Part shown: positions 44,789 through 56,842 of the stretch, in pieces | How the letters are laid out: each line of letters starts with the position of its first letter | Position numbering within the stretch: position 1 is the first letter of the stretch | Assembly: GCF_002127325.2 (NCBI RefSeq) | Contig: NC_035433.2 | Coordinates: 85,269,775 to 85,333,774, forward strand | Direction of reading: 5' to 3' | DNA: 64,000 nt | Origin: Helianthus annuus | Taxonomy: Eukaryota; Streptophyta; Magnoliopsida; Asterales; Asteraceae | The notes under the pieces: model-generated | What the model saw: the letters and a program-made list of their open reading frames with translations, nothing else | The model's database searches: none | Told to the model about the DNA's origin: nothing | Translations under genes and position numbers: made by a program

Positions 44789-45924
44789 GGAAAATTGGTT
44801 TTTAATAAACCAACCTTTGTCCCATTGGTAAATAATAATCCAACCTACAGAATTGGTATATAATAATCCTACCTATCAACATGTTGGTACTCAATGAACT
44901 TCCGTTAGTTTTTTTTAACTGAAGTTAGTTTTTAAGTTTTATTTATTACACAAACAGTCCCTGTAGTTGTAATTTACTAGTTTTAACTATGAGTTAATAG
45001 CCAAAATGGTCCCTGAGGTTTGCTCTCTCTCCAAACACCCTTCTTTCTCTTCTTCTCTCTCATCTCTGTCGAACACCACCACCACCACCGCACCACCACC
45101 ACCACCACTGCCACAGCACCGCCACCACCACCACCACCACCGCATCGCCACCACAACCACCACTACCGCACCGCCACCACCGCCACAGCACCGCCGGCGC
45201 CGGTGGATTCTTCCTCACGAACAGAAATCGGCGATACATTGTAAATGATTTTCGATTTCCAAGCAACTGAATAAGGAACCAAAATCGGCGATTCTCTGTA
45301 AATTGTTAGTTCACGGTTGTCATTGATTCACCTTGTCTCTTAATTCTGGTAATCCGGTGCTTAAATCATATAGCAGTGCGAAACGGTAACCGGAAACGAA
45401 ACGTACGTTTCTCAGTGAAGATATTTCAATGCAGATTCAGTAACAACAGTTTGAAATCGATCAAATCATCGCTCATCAGGTAAATAGTTAACCTAATCTT
45501 CGAGTTTTTGTGTTTTATTTCATGAAATCCTTTAGGTTTAGACTGATTTTAATGAAACTATTAACCTAATTTGTAATGAATCGAGGAACATAATATCTAA
45601 CTTGAGGTGGTGGTGGCGGTGCGGTGGTGGTGGTGGTGTTCGACAGAGATGAAAGAGAGAGAAGAGAAAGAAGGGTGTTTGGAGAGAGAGCAAACCTCAG
45701 GGACCATTTTGGCTATTAAATCATAGTTAAAACTAGTAAATTACAACTATAGGGACTGTTTGTGTAATAAATAAAACTTAAAAACTAACTTCAGTTAAAA
45801 AAAACTAACGGAAGTTCATTGAGTACCAACATGTTGATATATAGGATTATTATATACCAATTCTGTAGGTTGGATTATTATTTACCAATGGGGCAAAGGT
45901 TGGTTTATTAAAAACCAATTTTCC
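44789..45924. mobile_element. MULE-type foldback element with long arms, 1.1 kb
   Basis: Arms of about 320 bp: the left starts GGAAAATTGGTTTTTAATAA and the right ends with its reverse complement. Flanking 9-mers TTAATAAAA and TTAAAAAAA differ at one base, a likely Mutator TSD. The left arm runs into a CCA/CCG trinucleotide array (45075-45200). The centre (about 45200-45600) is unique sequence whose origin I cannot identify. Confidence 0.8.
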
Positions 45925-46121
45925 TTAAAAAAATCAACCGTTCCAAAAAAAAAAAAAACATTTGTGGTACAAAAATTAGATACGGATCATGTTCACTTTT
46001 CATAGTTTACAAAGGAAAAATGACTGTTAGCTTAAAATGAGCCTACTCCTATATCTAAGTTTGATGCGATGATGACAAACAATGAGTTTATAGGTGATTT
46101 ATTTAAAGGTTATATATACAA

Positions 46122-46527
46122 GGGTAAAGATCATTTCAGAACCATAAATATTTACAGAACTCGCAGAACTCCTAATAAACAATCTTTTTATTTATATATT
46201 TTTATGTTTAGGATAATTTTATCATTTATTATGTGTATTTTTATTATTACATACATGTTTAGAGTAATTTTATCATTTTTTATATGTAAATTTATAATTA
46301 CACATATGTAAACTAGTTTTTTTTACATATTTGTAATTAGTTATTACACATATATATAATTTGGCTATTAAACATATGTAAACTACTTTTAACATGTATG
46401 TAATCATAAAAATACATATAATAGATGAAAAAGATCCTAAATACAAAAAATATATATATAGAATGATTGTTTATTAGGAGTTCTGAAAGTTCTGCAGTTA
46501 TTTAGAGTTCTGAAATGAACCCAACCC
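46122..46527. mobile_element. MULE-type MITE with 56-bp inverted ends
   Basis: Ends GATCATTTCAGAACC...AACTCCTAATAAACAATC are inverted with about 80% identity. The direct repeat ATATATACAA flanks it (46112-46121 and 46528-46537). Confidence 0.68.
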
Positions 46528-46564
46528 ATATATACAATATATATATATATATATAGAGGCCGGT

Positions 46565-46852
46565 TAACGTACAAAATGCCTTAACGTACGACGCGTACGC
46601 AAGGCAGTATCAACATGCGAAATTGGGTTTATAACGTGCGACTTTCATTTCTATATATACATGCACCTTTCATTATATAATGTGCGACTTTTATACATAT
46701 ATATACATGCGATTTTCATGTATATACATGCGATTTCATTATATATACATGCGACTTCCAAATACACATTCATGCGATTTTCATATTTTTCGTAATATAA
46801 CGTGCGATTTTGCCTCGCGTACGTGTCATACGTTAATGCATATTGTACGATA
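46565..46852. repeat. Inverted-repeat element with internal CATGCGATTTTCAT units
   Basis: Left arm 46565-46606 (TAACGTACAAAATGCC...) pairs imperfectly with 46812-46852. Between them about six CATGCGA(T/C)TT-type units recur at 25-35 bp intervals. The flanks are TA microsatellite, so no TSD can be read. Confidence 0.6.
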
Positions 46853-46859
46853 TATTTTT

Positions 46860-48078
46860 TCTATATATATTTATGTTGTATATAATAGTTTTCAAAATAT
46901 ATATATATATAGTTGACAGAGGTTAAATATTTATCACAAACAAGAATGCAAACCTACTCTCTAGTGTCACATTTTCAACATGTATTGTCAATAAATGTAC
47001 AAATATGCTCATAAATCAAAATGATATATTAACTTTTTTCCTATAGTAATCCTATGTAAAGCTCAAATTAGACACATCTATAAACCAACATTTTATAAAC
47101 TTGTTTAAATAACACATATATAAATATCACTATGAATCAATGGTATTATAGAGAAAATTATGGTGATCCAGAAATATCAAAGCTTTTTACAACAAAAAAT
47201 TAATGCAACTTTGGTAGCATAGTCGAGCTTGAATGTTTTAGAAGTTTTTTTAGAAATGTTTCATACATAGAAATAGGCGTTGGTGGGAAGAGACTTGATG
47301 TAAGCAATTTCTTAGGTCTTTTATACTAATTATATATATTTTAACAAAGTATAAATCCTACTAAAGTGATTACTTTTGGTCTTTTTCAACAAAGCGTTTC
47401 TCAGCCGAGAAAAATGTATTACAATAGATATTGAATTATGTTGGTAACTTTAGTAGTTAGGTTAACATGATGGAAACAAGAAGGGCAAGAAGACTTGAAA
47501 CTTTCTCTAAGGAGCAACAAACTTGACATTTACCCCACTATCTTTTGTTGGGTTTCATGAAACTTTCGGATATGAAGTGGCATCAGGAATTCTCTTATAA
47601 CCTTTAAACAAGTTAATAATAGTGTTGCACAATACCACTTGTTTCATTGAACTTCTGAGTGTACATATATAGTTATGATTTGCTTGGAATTAATTTTTAT
47701 CCCTAAATATATCCCTAATTTATTTTATCTATATGTTTCTTGTGTTTAGATGAGACAAGACAATAATTTTCATATTTGTCTAAACTTTATGCATTAAGTA
47801 TTGTCATATAGTGAAAACTACGGAGAATTCATAATGTGGAGTTGTGTAAATTAAAGTAGTTTTGGCTATGATGAAATATAAAGAGACGTTTCATAGAATA
47901 TAGATGATACTTGATATAAAGTTGATATGCAACCCTTGTGTCACGTTAACTCATGCTGTCGAATATTTAGTGACATTACTATAAGGTGTTTACCATTTAA
48001 AAAACTAGTTTAGCGATAAGATTTTAAATAAATATAGATATAAATAAGCACAACATAACAATATATTTATATTATCTA
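46860..48078. other. AT-rich intergenic DNA
   Basis: No gene or complete element seen. Confidence 0.4.
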
Positions 48079-48453
48079 GGGAGAGGATCATGAAAAAACT
48101 ACATCTAAATGAGAAAACTAGAAAACTAACAAAAAAGCCTAAAAAAAAGCTAAAGACATACCATTTTTTTACAATTTTTTTAATAAAAGAATCACTATTT
48201 TTTATATATAAAAGAAATTTTCAATTTTTTTTGTTGTACTGCACATGTGCATTATATGTGTACTACACATGTGCACTATATCCGTAATAGTGCACATGTG
48301 CAATACAACAAATTTTTTTTTTTGAAAATTTTTTTCCATGCATAAAAACTAGCGATTTTTTTATAAAAAATTGTTTTGGTATGTTTTTTTAGCTTTTTTT
48401 AGTTAGTTTTTTGGTTTTCTCATTTAAACTAGTTTTCTCATGATTCATCCTTA
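48079..48453. mobile_element. Probable MULE-type MITE
   Basis: Inverted ends share TCATGA, TAAATGAGAAAAC and AAAACTAAC blocks over about 50 bp. Flanking 9-mers TATTATCTA (48070-48078) and TATAATCTA (48454-48462) differ at one base. GCACATGTGC palindromes recur in the centre. Confidence 0.6.
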
Positions 48454-48462
48454 TATAATCTA

Positions 48463-49139
48463 TATATTAAAAGTTATAAAATGAAAATAAAGCTACATTT
48501 TATATAATGTAAGAAATAAAAAAGATTAAATATAACCTCGTTTTTTTATTTATTTTCCGTAGCAGTGTTTATGGCTTGGTTACTCAAACCCTAGGCTTGG
48601 TTTTGCGATCGTTTAGAACTAGTTTTCTAGTCAGTAGGTTTAGAAATTTTCCTGAATGGTTTGTTTTATAGTTTTTACTCCAAACTAGTGCGGAAAAACC
48701 AAACCAAACCAAACCTTATGACTTTGATCCATATAACTTTTTGTAATTTTTAAAGTATTTTATGTTGGACTATACACCTGATTAAGATTTGCTAAACAAT
48801 GCAATGCGAGTATGTCTTTTAAGTTTTAATTGTTCAAACATTATCGTTTTGTTATGTCGATCTTAGCTTATGTATTTTTTTTTAATAATGAACACCAAAT
48901 AAGCTTATACCAGGGAAACCAAACAAAAGCCAAACTGTTACTAATTAGTTTAGTGTATGGTTTTAGCTTACAATGATAATAAAAAAGCGTTATTAATGGA
49001 GTGACTCACAATTTAATCTATAACCATCAAAGCTGAACTATGAACATCCCCAAGTTTCCCCCAACCATTTTCCTAATCGTGTCTAGTCTTTCCCACCAAT
49101 GAAAACTGGTTAATCCCTTTCAAATTAAAAATTTTCAGA
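48463..49139. other. Intergenic, no gene seen
   Basis: AT-rich; nothing supported. Confidence 0.4.
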
Positions 49140-49706
49140 TTTTTAACATGAAACCATCAATGAAAGTTGTTGCGTCTCAAGACCTATGGATTTGACATAC
49201 TTTTTTTGAGATTCCTGGTTCGAATAAAAGGGACCGGTCCTGATACGAGGTTTGCGGTTTCGGGAGTGGAGTACAGACGCGGGTATTGTCTGGCCGATGG
49301 AATATACCCACCGTACTCTATAATTGTTAAAACTGTTAGGCATCCGCCAGATGAAAAAAGAAAGAAATTTGCCAAGTTTCAAGAAGCGGCGAGAAGATAT
49401 ATTGAACGGTGTTTTGGTGTTCTCCAACAAAGATAACATATTATTGAAAACCCGGCACGCGCTTTTACACCCAAAAAGTTGCGATACTGTATGTATGCTT
49501 GTATTTTGTTGCATAACATGATCATCGAAGACGAAGACCATGCAATTTGTGAGTATGACGAGAATGCGGTGGAGCAGAATAATGTTCATGTTAGCGAAGA
49601 ACAACAAGATTTAAATAGGTTCTCATTACATAACGATTTCACACATGCCAATCTTCAATCAGACTTGATCGAACACATTTGGAATCTCGAAGAAAACAAC
49701 GAGTAG
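49140..49706 (+). pseudogene. PIF/Harbinger transposase (HARBI1-like), truncated
   Basis: Only the C-terminal half of the DDE nuclease remains. MKVVASQDLWI is followed by a stop, then in another frame DTRFAVSGVEYRRGYCLADGI and YPPYS, DEKRKKFAKFQEAARRYIER, CFGVLQQR, a TAA at 49434-49436, and RYCMYACILLHNMIIEDE to a TAG at 49704-49706. Order and wording fit plant Harbinger transposases, which cut and paste DNA at TTA/TAA sites. The segment between GSN and DTRF appears deleted. No MYB-like partner gene is seen nearby. Confidence 0.78.
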
Positions 49707-50400
49707 TTTTTTTTATTTATTTGTGTCGTATTTTTTTTAAATGTTTAGTTTTTTTTAAATGTAACTTTAGGTTTTTTTTTTTAATGTAACTTTAGGTTTT
49801 TATTTAAATGTAAGTTTTTTTATTTTTATTTACTTTGTTTTAATTATTTAACTAAATCAAAAAAATAATAATAAAAAAAGGGGGAGGACTATCCTCCACA
49901 CCCTTGGATAGTCCCCAAGAGGATAGTCCTCCACCCTTTATGATGTGACGCCTACGTAGCGGGTAGTCTCTTTAGAGACTAAACAAATCATACCCTCTAG
50001 TCTTATAGTAAGTAGAGGTAGGTAGTTTTAGGAGCATCATTAGTTAATATAAAATTGTAGTTCATGTGTAAAATGTTTAAATTATTCACAGGTTATTTGA
50101 AATGCTATTACACATGACCAAAAGCATCATGTTTGTCAAGTCATCATCCTCACAATAATCCAAATCTTAAAAAGAATCCAATGACAATACCAAATTGAAT
50201 TTGGTACCAAGTCATACCTGACAACCTGACATAATCCCATGCTGACTCGTTACTCATTTGTTTATTGGTCTGTCTTTAGTTTGATATCATAGAAAAATGA
50301 TTGGGCTGGCCTAACATAAAACCTACCAAGTCTCCCAGAGAATTATCGCCAAATGTTTCTAAGGCAATAGCTTAACCTTCTATTAAAATAAGGCCGTCTC
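49707..50400. other. 3' flank of Harbinger remnant, then intergenic
   Basis: Contains GGGGGAGGACTATCC/GGATAGTCCTCC self-complementary words at about 49880-49935 that may belong to the Harbinger end. No gene. Confidence 0.45.
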
Positions 50401-50429
50401 TAATGCTACACTTAAAAGCCTTTTTTCAC

Positions 50430-50640
50430 ACCATGTATACGAGACTTGTATACATATACTATCCGTATATTAGTAAGGGAATATTAGAGTGTGTTTGGCT
50501 ACGTAAGTATATGTCTCGTATAGATGTGTATGGATTGTATACAAGACTCGTATATATGTATACGGGTCGTATACACGTATACGGGTCTTATATACGATCC
50601 ATATACATTCATACGAGGCGTATACTTACGCAACCTAACA
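50430..50640. repeat. Cluster of TATACG(A/G)G / CGTATA words
   Basis: About ten occurrences of GTATAC, CTCGTATA, CGGGTCGTATAC and ACGAGGCGTATAC in 210 bp. They resemble the half-sites of the palindromes at 52.3-59.6 kb but without full dyads. Confidence 0.6.
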
Positions 50641-51400
50641 CATATACGGGTTGTACATGTCGGAGTGTCAAATGAAGATGACAGGTGTGCATTCAGCCCA
50701 AGCCTAAAATAAAGCTGAAAATGGAGGCAATCTCAATTTGAGTATTTATCTTGATCTATATAATTTAACTAAAAGACCTATAATTATATGGATTGATGAA
50801 TAGATGGTTCCTACAGTTTTTTCGAGATTCCAATGGAGCGTGTTTGTCAATCGTTTTCTCTATTTTTTTCCCTTTGTATTTATAAAGAAAATGGGGTTTA
50901 GAGGCTCCAATGTTGGATGAGGCCGCACACATTTGATTTAACTTCAAGTGGATAAGTAAATAAAATTAAACATGTGAGGCTTGTAGCCTAGTGGTGCTAA
51001 AGTGTGTTGGAAATGTGTTTATTTGCAAGTAATTAAGAATTCTAGTCTAATGGTAGACGTTGTTGTAGATTTAGAAGCAAGTTAAAAGAAAATGAGTAAA
51101 TTACAGAAAACATCTTTTATGTTTATACTTAATTGCAAAGTGTGTCATTTAGCTTCAAAAATTACAAGAATCGTACTTATGTTTAAAAAACCAAGCAGAT
51201 CACATCTTTTGGCCCTAACTCAGTTAATTTTTTCGTTTAATCATATCACATGGACCCCATGTGAGAGTATTATTGTCTTTTCCTACTCTAATACAATTAT
51301 AATTTTATTTTTTAAAAAAATAAATAAAACTCACCCATCCCACCATACCCTTTCTCTCTCTAAGAATACACACACACACACTCTCTCTCTCTCTCTCTTA

Positions 51401-51682
51401 GGGGGGGGGGGTCAGGGCGCTCCACTTTCCATCACTCACCCCATCCAATCATGTCCCGCCACATTATCGAATTTGGTTCCATCGCTAGTGATAGATTTTA
51501 GCGGAGGTGCTCATCACTCACCACACCCATGATATCATGTGAAGGAGAAGGAAGCAGGGATGTTTGGGAAGAAATCTTCACGCGTTATCACCACCACGAG
51601 TTATCACCACGCCACGCGTGGTTACCATGAGAGGCGGCGGTGTTCCACGTGTGGTGAGCCACTCACAACGTGCCCCGACCCT
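51401..51682. mobile_element. Probable Harbinger-type MITE
   Basis: The left end GTCAGGGCGCTCCAC and the right end reversed, GTCGGGGCACGTTGTG, are similar. The element interrupts a (CA)n(CT)n tract present on both sides (51371-51397 and 51690-51712). The TSD is not clean. Confidence 0.45.
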
Positions 51683-51712
51683 CTAAAGACACACACACTC
51701 TCTCTCTCTTTT

Positions 51713-52290
51713 TCTCTTCCTAGCCACCAGCACCACCCAACCACCACCACCCCCGACCACCCAGTCCACCGCGCACCACCCTCAAGTCACCATCGGAAAA
51801 GACCTACTGTATCTAACCACCACCGCTGACCTCAACACCACCTTGGAACCACCACAACTCCGCTAATAATCACCATCACCACCTGCTCACCTCTCTTACC
51901 ACCGGAACCCCCAAACAACCCTAGCAACCACCAATTACCATTTCCGTCAACCTCCACAACTGACACCATCCATCACAATCACCTTAACACAACTCGACAA
52001 ACGCCTACAACTCACCTTCCACCTCTGCCACTCGAACCCACCACCAATGATTTAGGCCACCCCTCTGTTGCAACTCCGGCCACACAATTTAAGCAACCCC
52101 TTCATTTTTCCAATTACGGGTTCTTTAACATTTACAAATATTTCATGCATGAAAGTAGGAAAGTTAGGATTAGTAGTTTGCATCTTTTACTCATGTTTGC
52201 ATGTTTTCCACTTTCCCATGTTCATCTGCACGTCTATTTCTTGTAGGGTCCACATATTCACACACCTTAATCCCTATTTCCACACCCTTG
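51713..52290. other. CCA/ACC-rich intergenic stretch
   Basis: Low-complexity CCACCAC sequence to about 52050, then mixed sequence. Apparent ORFs are repeat-driven. No supported gene. Confidence 0.45.
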
Positions 52291-52293
52291 AAG

Positions 52294-52541
52294 ACGCCTC
52301 GTATAGGGCTATACGAGGCGTATAGGGTTGCTTTTCCCGACCAGCTTCTGCACCTCGTACAACATCACATCAGTCACATCAGACGGGGAGTCTAGCCCTG
52401 TACGAGGGATCAATACGAGGGTACTTTGACGCCTCGTATAGACTTATACGAGGCGTCTTGCTGACTGATTTGACTATGATGAGACTATGTGTCTGATATG
52501 ACTTAAAGGCATACGGGGAGTAAAGAGCTATACGAGGCGTC
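52294..52541. promoter_or_regulatory. Palindrome cluster upstream of the MULE transposase
   Basis: 52294-52321 has perfect 13-bp arms ACGCCTCGTATAG / CTATACGAGGCGT around 2 nt. 52428-52457 has perfect 13-bp arms GACGCCTCGTATA / TATACGAGGCGTC around 4 nt. A half-site follows at 52528-52541, 150 bp before the start codon. The position suggests protein-binding sites for the transposon's own products, which is inference. Confidence 0.75.
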
Positions 52542-52694
52542 TATAGCTCACATAAAATGCAACATACAGTGCATTCTTGGTCCACACCCGAGCATTCAAC
52601 AAACACTCACATTCACAGATTCTGTTTCTTCTTGTATTTATTCGAAAGACTCTTGTTGTTTGTATTTGCGTTCTTATCATCCCAGAGTATTGAA

Positions 52695-55410
52695 ATGTCA
52701 TCATATTGGGACGACAACTATATCTTCGGGCAATATTCTAGCGAAAAGTGGGGGCACGAAAGCGTTCCGGTAACAGTTATTAGCTTAAATGTTTTAATTA
52801 CTTGTTGTTTTAGTTTATTATTTACTAATGATGATACGGTTGTCTATTTTGGAGGAGTCTGGCGTTCCCGATTCTAATGAGCAAGAGGAGGTTGTGTCTA
52901 GTATACAAGGAAAACAAAACAGCCCGTTTCTAGATTTGAACAAGCATCCTCCTGTTGATGAAACAGCCCCTGTAGATGACTCATACCATGCTAGTGGATA
53001 CGGAGGAGACGGTGGATACGGAGGAAATGGTGGATACGGAGGAGACGGTGGAACGGAGGAGACGGTGGAACGGAGGAGACGGTGGATACGGAGGAGACGG
53101 TGGATACCGAGGAGACGGTGGATACGGAGGAGACGGTGGATACGGAGGAGACCGTGGATACGGAGGAAACGGTGGATACGGAGGAGACGGTGGATACCGA
53201 GGAGACGGTGGATACAGAGGAGACGGTGGATACGGAGGAGACCGTGGATATGGAGGAGATGGTGGATTGGAGGAGACGGTGGATACGGAGGAGACCGTGG
53301 ATACGGAGGAGACGGTGGATACGGAGGAGACGGTGGATACGGAGGAGACGGTGGATACGGAGGAGACAGTGGATATGGTGGATACGGTGGATACGAAGGA
53401 GACGGTGATCATCAGCAATTCATTTCCCCGGGCACTCCTTACGTTCATCAAAACAATCCGGACGTTGGAGGATATGATGGTTATGGTGGATATGGTAGAT
53501 ATGGTGGTGAGGCACCTCCCATCCTTGACAGTCCGTACTTAAAAAAGCAGGTATAAATTACTATTTTATTATTAATATTTTATTTTTATTATTATTATTA
53601 TTATTTTATTATTATTATTATTATTAATATTGTCGATGTTTCAGGTTTTCAACTCCTTAGATGAACTAAAGAAACGGATACAAGAAATAGCAAACGCGGA
53701 TGGTTTCGTTATTGTCACCCGTCGATCAAAGAAAATCGGGGGAAGAACCGGGAGGGTATGGCTTGAATGTGATCATGGTGGTGAGCACCAGAGTATAGCA
53801 ACACTTAGAAAAGCTGGAAGCAAAAAAACCGGTTGCCCGTTTTACCTGCTGGCTGTCCGAAACCACCCGTATGAAACCTGGGAGATAAAAGACGGAACAA
53901 TTGAACATAACCACGAACTTTGTGAGGACCTGTCGGCCCACGCGTTTGTGCGAAGGTTTACTCCAAGCGAAATGAAACTGATCGAGCAGCTGACAGCTCA
54001 AAACATGGAGCCGCGCAAAATATTTCAAACGATAAGGAAGCAGGACCCCGATAGGTTTCATGTTCAGAAAGACGTTCAAAACGTTGTAGCGAAGATTAGA
54101 GCCGAACAAAGACAAGGATTGACTCCCATGCAGTCACTAGAAAACGTGCTGATAAACAACGACTTTATTTACGAGACACGGGAAGAACCCGGAACAGAGA
54201 TCGTAACAGGGATCTTCTTTCTTCATCGGGACTCGAGAGTCATGTGGCGTGCATTCCCCCACGTCATGCTGATCGATGCGACGTACAAGACAAACATATA
54301 CAATATGCCCTTTATCCAAATTGTTGGTATGACGCCTACCAACAAATCGTTTATTATCGCGCATGCTGTTGTTAGTAAAGAACGGGGTGATAACTTCGTG
54401 TGGGTGCTTGAGAGGGTTAAGTCAATGTTGGATGAATGTATGGAGCCACGTGTGATTTTAACGGATAGAGACCTAGCCCTTATGGGCGCGTGTGCTAAAG
54501 TATTTCCAGACGTCTCCAGGCTTCTTTGCAGGTGGCACATACAATAGAATGTTATGAAGCACTGCAAGGGTGCCTTCACAGACGAAGACTGGAAGAAATT
54601 TTTGTCATTCTGGGGGACATTGATTAAGTCTCCATCCATACCCATCTACGAGTACCACTTACGCAATATGTGAAAGCGACTTGTGGAGTACAAATGTTCT
54701 AGTAAGTTTTTCTAATAACATACGACTCACCTATGCAAATTTTATAAGATTATTTTTACTTTTTAGGAGTCTTCAAATACGTTTACGATAACTAGCTAAA
54801 AGACTATAAGGAGATGTTCGTCTTTGCGTGGACTGATAAGAGGCGCAACTTTGGTATTCGTACCACAAACAGAGTTGAGAGCCAACACGCCAACTTAAAG
54901 AGATATGTCCTAGATAGGAGCTCGCTGGACCGTGTAGTTGGTTGTGTCTGGGATATAGTTGAGACACAGTTCGGTGAAATAAGGAAGACTTTTCGAGAAA
55001 GCATCGAAAAAACAATGAAACACCACAAACACCCGATGTTTCAACACCTACTTGGAAAAGTATCCCATACAGCCCTTGACTTGTTGCATGGAGAGGCAAT
55101 TAGGAAGCTAGATGTCTTGGAGCGCTTTCATTCATCATGTGGTTGCCAAATGTGGCACAGCTGTGGGTTGCCCTGTGCTTGTAGGATAGAAAAGTACATG
55201 CGTGAAGGTAATAATTGTTAAACGTACAACACTTGTGTGATATATTTCCTTTTTTCATTTTACTTAAACAATATTGTTTTTAACCGTGCAGAGCGTCCGA
55301 TTCAACTCGAAGACATAGACGTCTTCTGGCGGAAACTTAACTTCCAAAGTTGTAAATTGATAGACGATGACGTTGACGTGGTCTATTTGAGCGGGTTTTT
55401 GAAAATTTAA
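52695..55410 (+). pseudogene. Mutator-like (MULE/FAR1-type) transposase, five exons, three stops
   Basis: Proposed exons 52695-52769, 52855-53550, 53645-54701, 54767-55207 and 55292-55410 (TAA). The N-terminus MSSYWDDNYIFGQYS leads into a Gly/Tyr/Asp repeat. Exon 3 has a FAR1/GCM1-like zinc finger (WLECDHGG, KTGCPFYL, EHNHEL). The MULE catalytic domain follows with acidic residues in LIDATYKTN and TDRDLALMGA, the CRWHI motif, and the glutamate in TTNRVESQHANLKR. The end carries a SWIM-type finger (CGCQMWHSCGLPCAC). Stops at TAG 54545-54547, TGA 54671-54673 and TAG 54793-54795 inactivate it, yet splice sites and most of the frame are intact, so decay is fairly recent. It probably cut and pasted the surrounding element. 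Confidence 0.85.
52996..53410 (+). repeat. 18-bp coding tandem repeat (GGYGGD)n
   Basis: More than 20 copies of GGAGGAGACGGTGGATAC in exon 2 of the transposase. Three copies have lost one base (about 53053, 53068 and 53265), so the middle reads as RRRRWI repeats before the Gly-Tyr frame returns. Confidence 0.9.
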
Positions 55411-55454
55411 ATTTTGAATATCTGAATATCAAAATTTGAATTTTTTGAAAAAGG

Positions 55455-55640
55455 ACGCTTCGTATAGATCTGTACGACCCATACAACTGAGGCGACAACT
55501 TTAAATTTGAATTTTGAAAATATTTTATGTTAATTACTATTTTACCCCTGAAAGTCCCCAGTATAGCCCTTTAACAGGGGCTTAAAGGTAATTTAAAACC
55601 CTAGACGACTCGTATAGGTCTGTACGACCCATACAACTGA
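55455..55640. repeat. Two direct repeats with degenerate palindrome half-sites
   Basis: The segment CGTATAG(A/G)TCTGTACGACC and following bases through ACAACTGAGG(C/T)GACAACTTTAA occurs at about 55461 and 55611, 150 bp apart. Confidence 0.75.
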
Positions 55641-55691
55641 GGTGACAACTTTAACACTTTTTCCTTTTTTAATTATTTAAAAAAATTTATT

Positions 55692-55852
55692 AAATGACCA
55701 TTTTGCCCCTGTATAGCCCCCAGTATAGGCATTATTCAGGGGCAAAATGGTAATTAACCACTCCAGAAATATCTTTTTGGTTTGGTTAATTACCATTTTG
55801 CCCTTGAAAAATGCCTATACTGGGGGCTATACAGGGGCAAAATAGTCATTTA
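55692..55852. repeat. Long hairpin, arms about 69 bp, loop 22 nt
   Basis: 55692-55760 is nearly the reverse complement of 55783-55852, with few mismatches. It lies between the transposase and the accessory gene. Confidence 0.88.
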
Positions 55853-55864
55853 CCAAAAAGGATA

Positions 55865-55894
55865 GACGTCTCGTATAGGTCTATACGAGTCGTC
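55865..55894. promoter_or_regulatory. Palindrome upstream of the accessory gene
   Basis: 14-bp arms GACGTCTCGTATAG / CTATACGAGTCGTC with one mismatch and a 2-nt spacer. Same core as 52294 and 52428. Confidence 0.75.
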
Positions 55895-56217
55895 TATGTC
55901 TCGTATAAGTTTGGGGGCCTAGACGACACTGGTTATCACCCCCAAACAATAAACACACACACATACGGAGAAGAGAGAGCTATACACCTCGTACGTATTT
56001 CGACCGTATTTTTGAAGATTTGAAGCATCACCGGTACGTATTTCATCCCGTAGTTTAGTATTTTTGCCTCGTTTTTGCCTTTAGACCGTAGGTTTGCCCT
56101 GAAATTTGATTTTTGTTGGGTTTTGGGGGTTTGACTAAAATGTTGAAGATGAACCAGTAGAACAGGACGCCGAGTATAGCCCTATACGAGGGCTATACGA
56201 GGCTCTGATTTTTTTTT

Positions 56218-56567
56218 GTAATGTTATTATTATTCTTATTATTATTATTATTATTATTATTATTGTTATTATTATTATTGTTAATATTATTATTATTTAT
56301 TAATTATTATTATAAATATTATTATTATTAATTATTATTATTATTATTATTGTTATTATTATTATTGTTATTATTATTATTATTATTGTTATTATTATTC
56401 TTTTTATTATTATTATTATTATTGTTATTATTATTATTGTTAATATTATTATTATTTATTATTAATTATTATTATTATAAATATTATTATTATTTATTAA
56501 TTATTATTATTATTATTATTGTTATTATTATTGTTATTATTATTATTATTGTTATTATTACTATTGT

Positions 56568-56602
<35 letters not shown>

Positions 56603-56800
56603 ATTATTATTATTATTATTATAAACATTATTATTATTTATTAATTATTATTATTATTGTTAATATTATTATTATTATTAATTATTGTTAATATTATTAT
56701 TATTAATTAATTATTATTATTATAAACATTATTATTATTTATTATAAACATTATTATTATTATTAATGTTATTATTATTATTATTTAATTATTTATTTAT
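56218..56800. repeat. (TTA)n microsatellite, about 580 bp
   Basis: Almost pure ATT/TTA triplets with occasional G and C. A shorter tract of the same kind (53565-53628) sits in intron 2 of the transposase gene. Leu/Ile-only ORFs here are artefacts. Confidence 0.95.
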
Positions 56801-56842
56801 TATTGTTTTTATACGTATACGGTATTTATTTGCAGATTGATT

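Noticed and set aside
45006..45266. His/Thr/Pro-rich ORFs on both strands
   Set aside because: Produced by the CCA trinucleotide array in a foldback transposon.
51539..51829. 96-codon ORF
   Set aside because: Spans a probable MITE boundary and a CT/CCA low-complexity stretch.
52981..53451. Overlapping ORFs in other frames (VDTEET, SVSTVSSV repeats)
   Set aside because: Frame shadows of the 18-bp coding repeat of the transposase; the Gly-Tyr frame is the one joined to the catalytic domain by introns.
56350..56691. Long Leu/Ile-only ORF
   Set aside because: Pure translation of the TTA microsatellite; no non-repeat residues of note.
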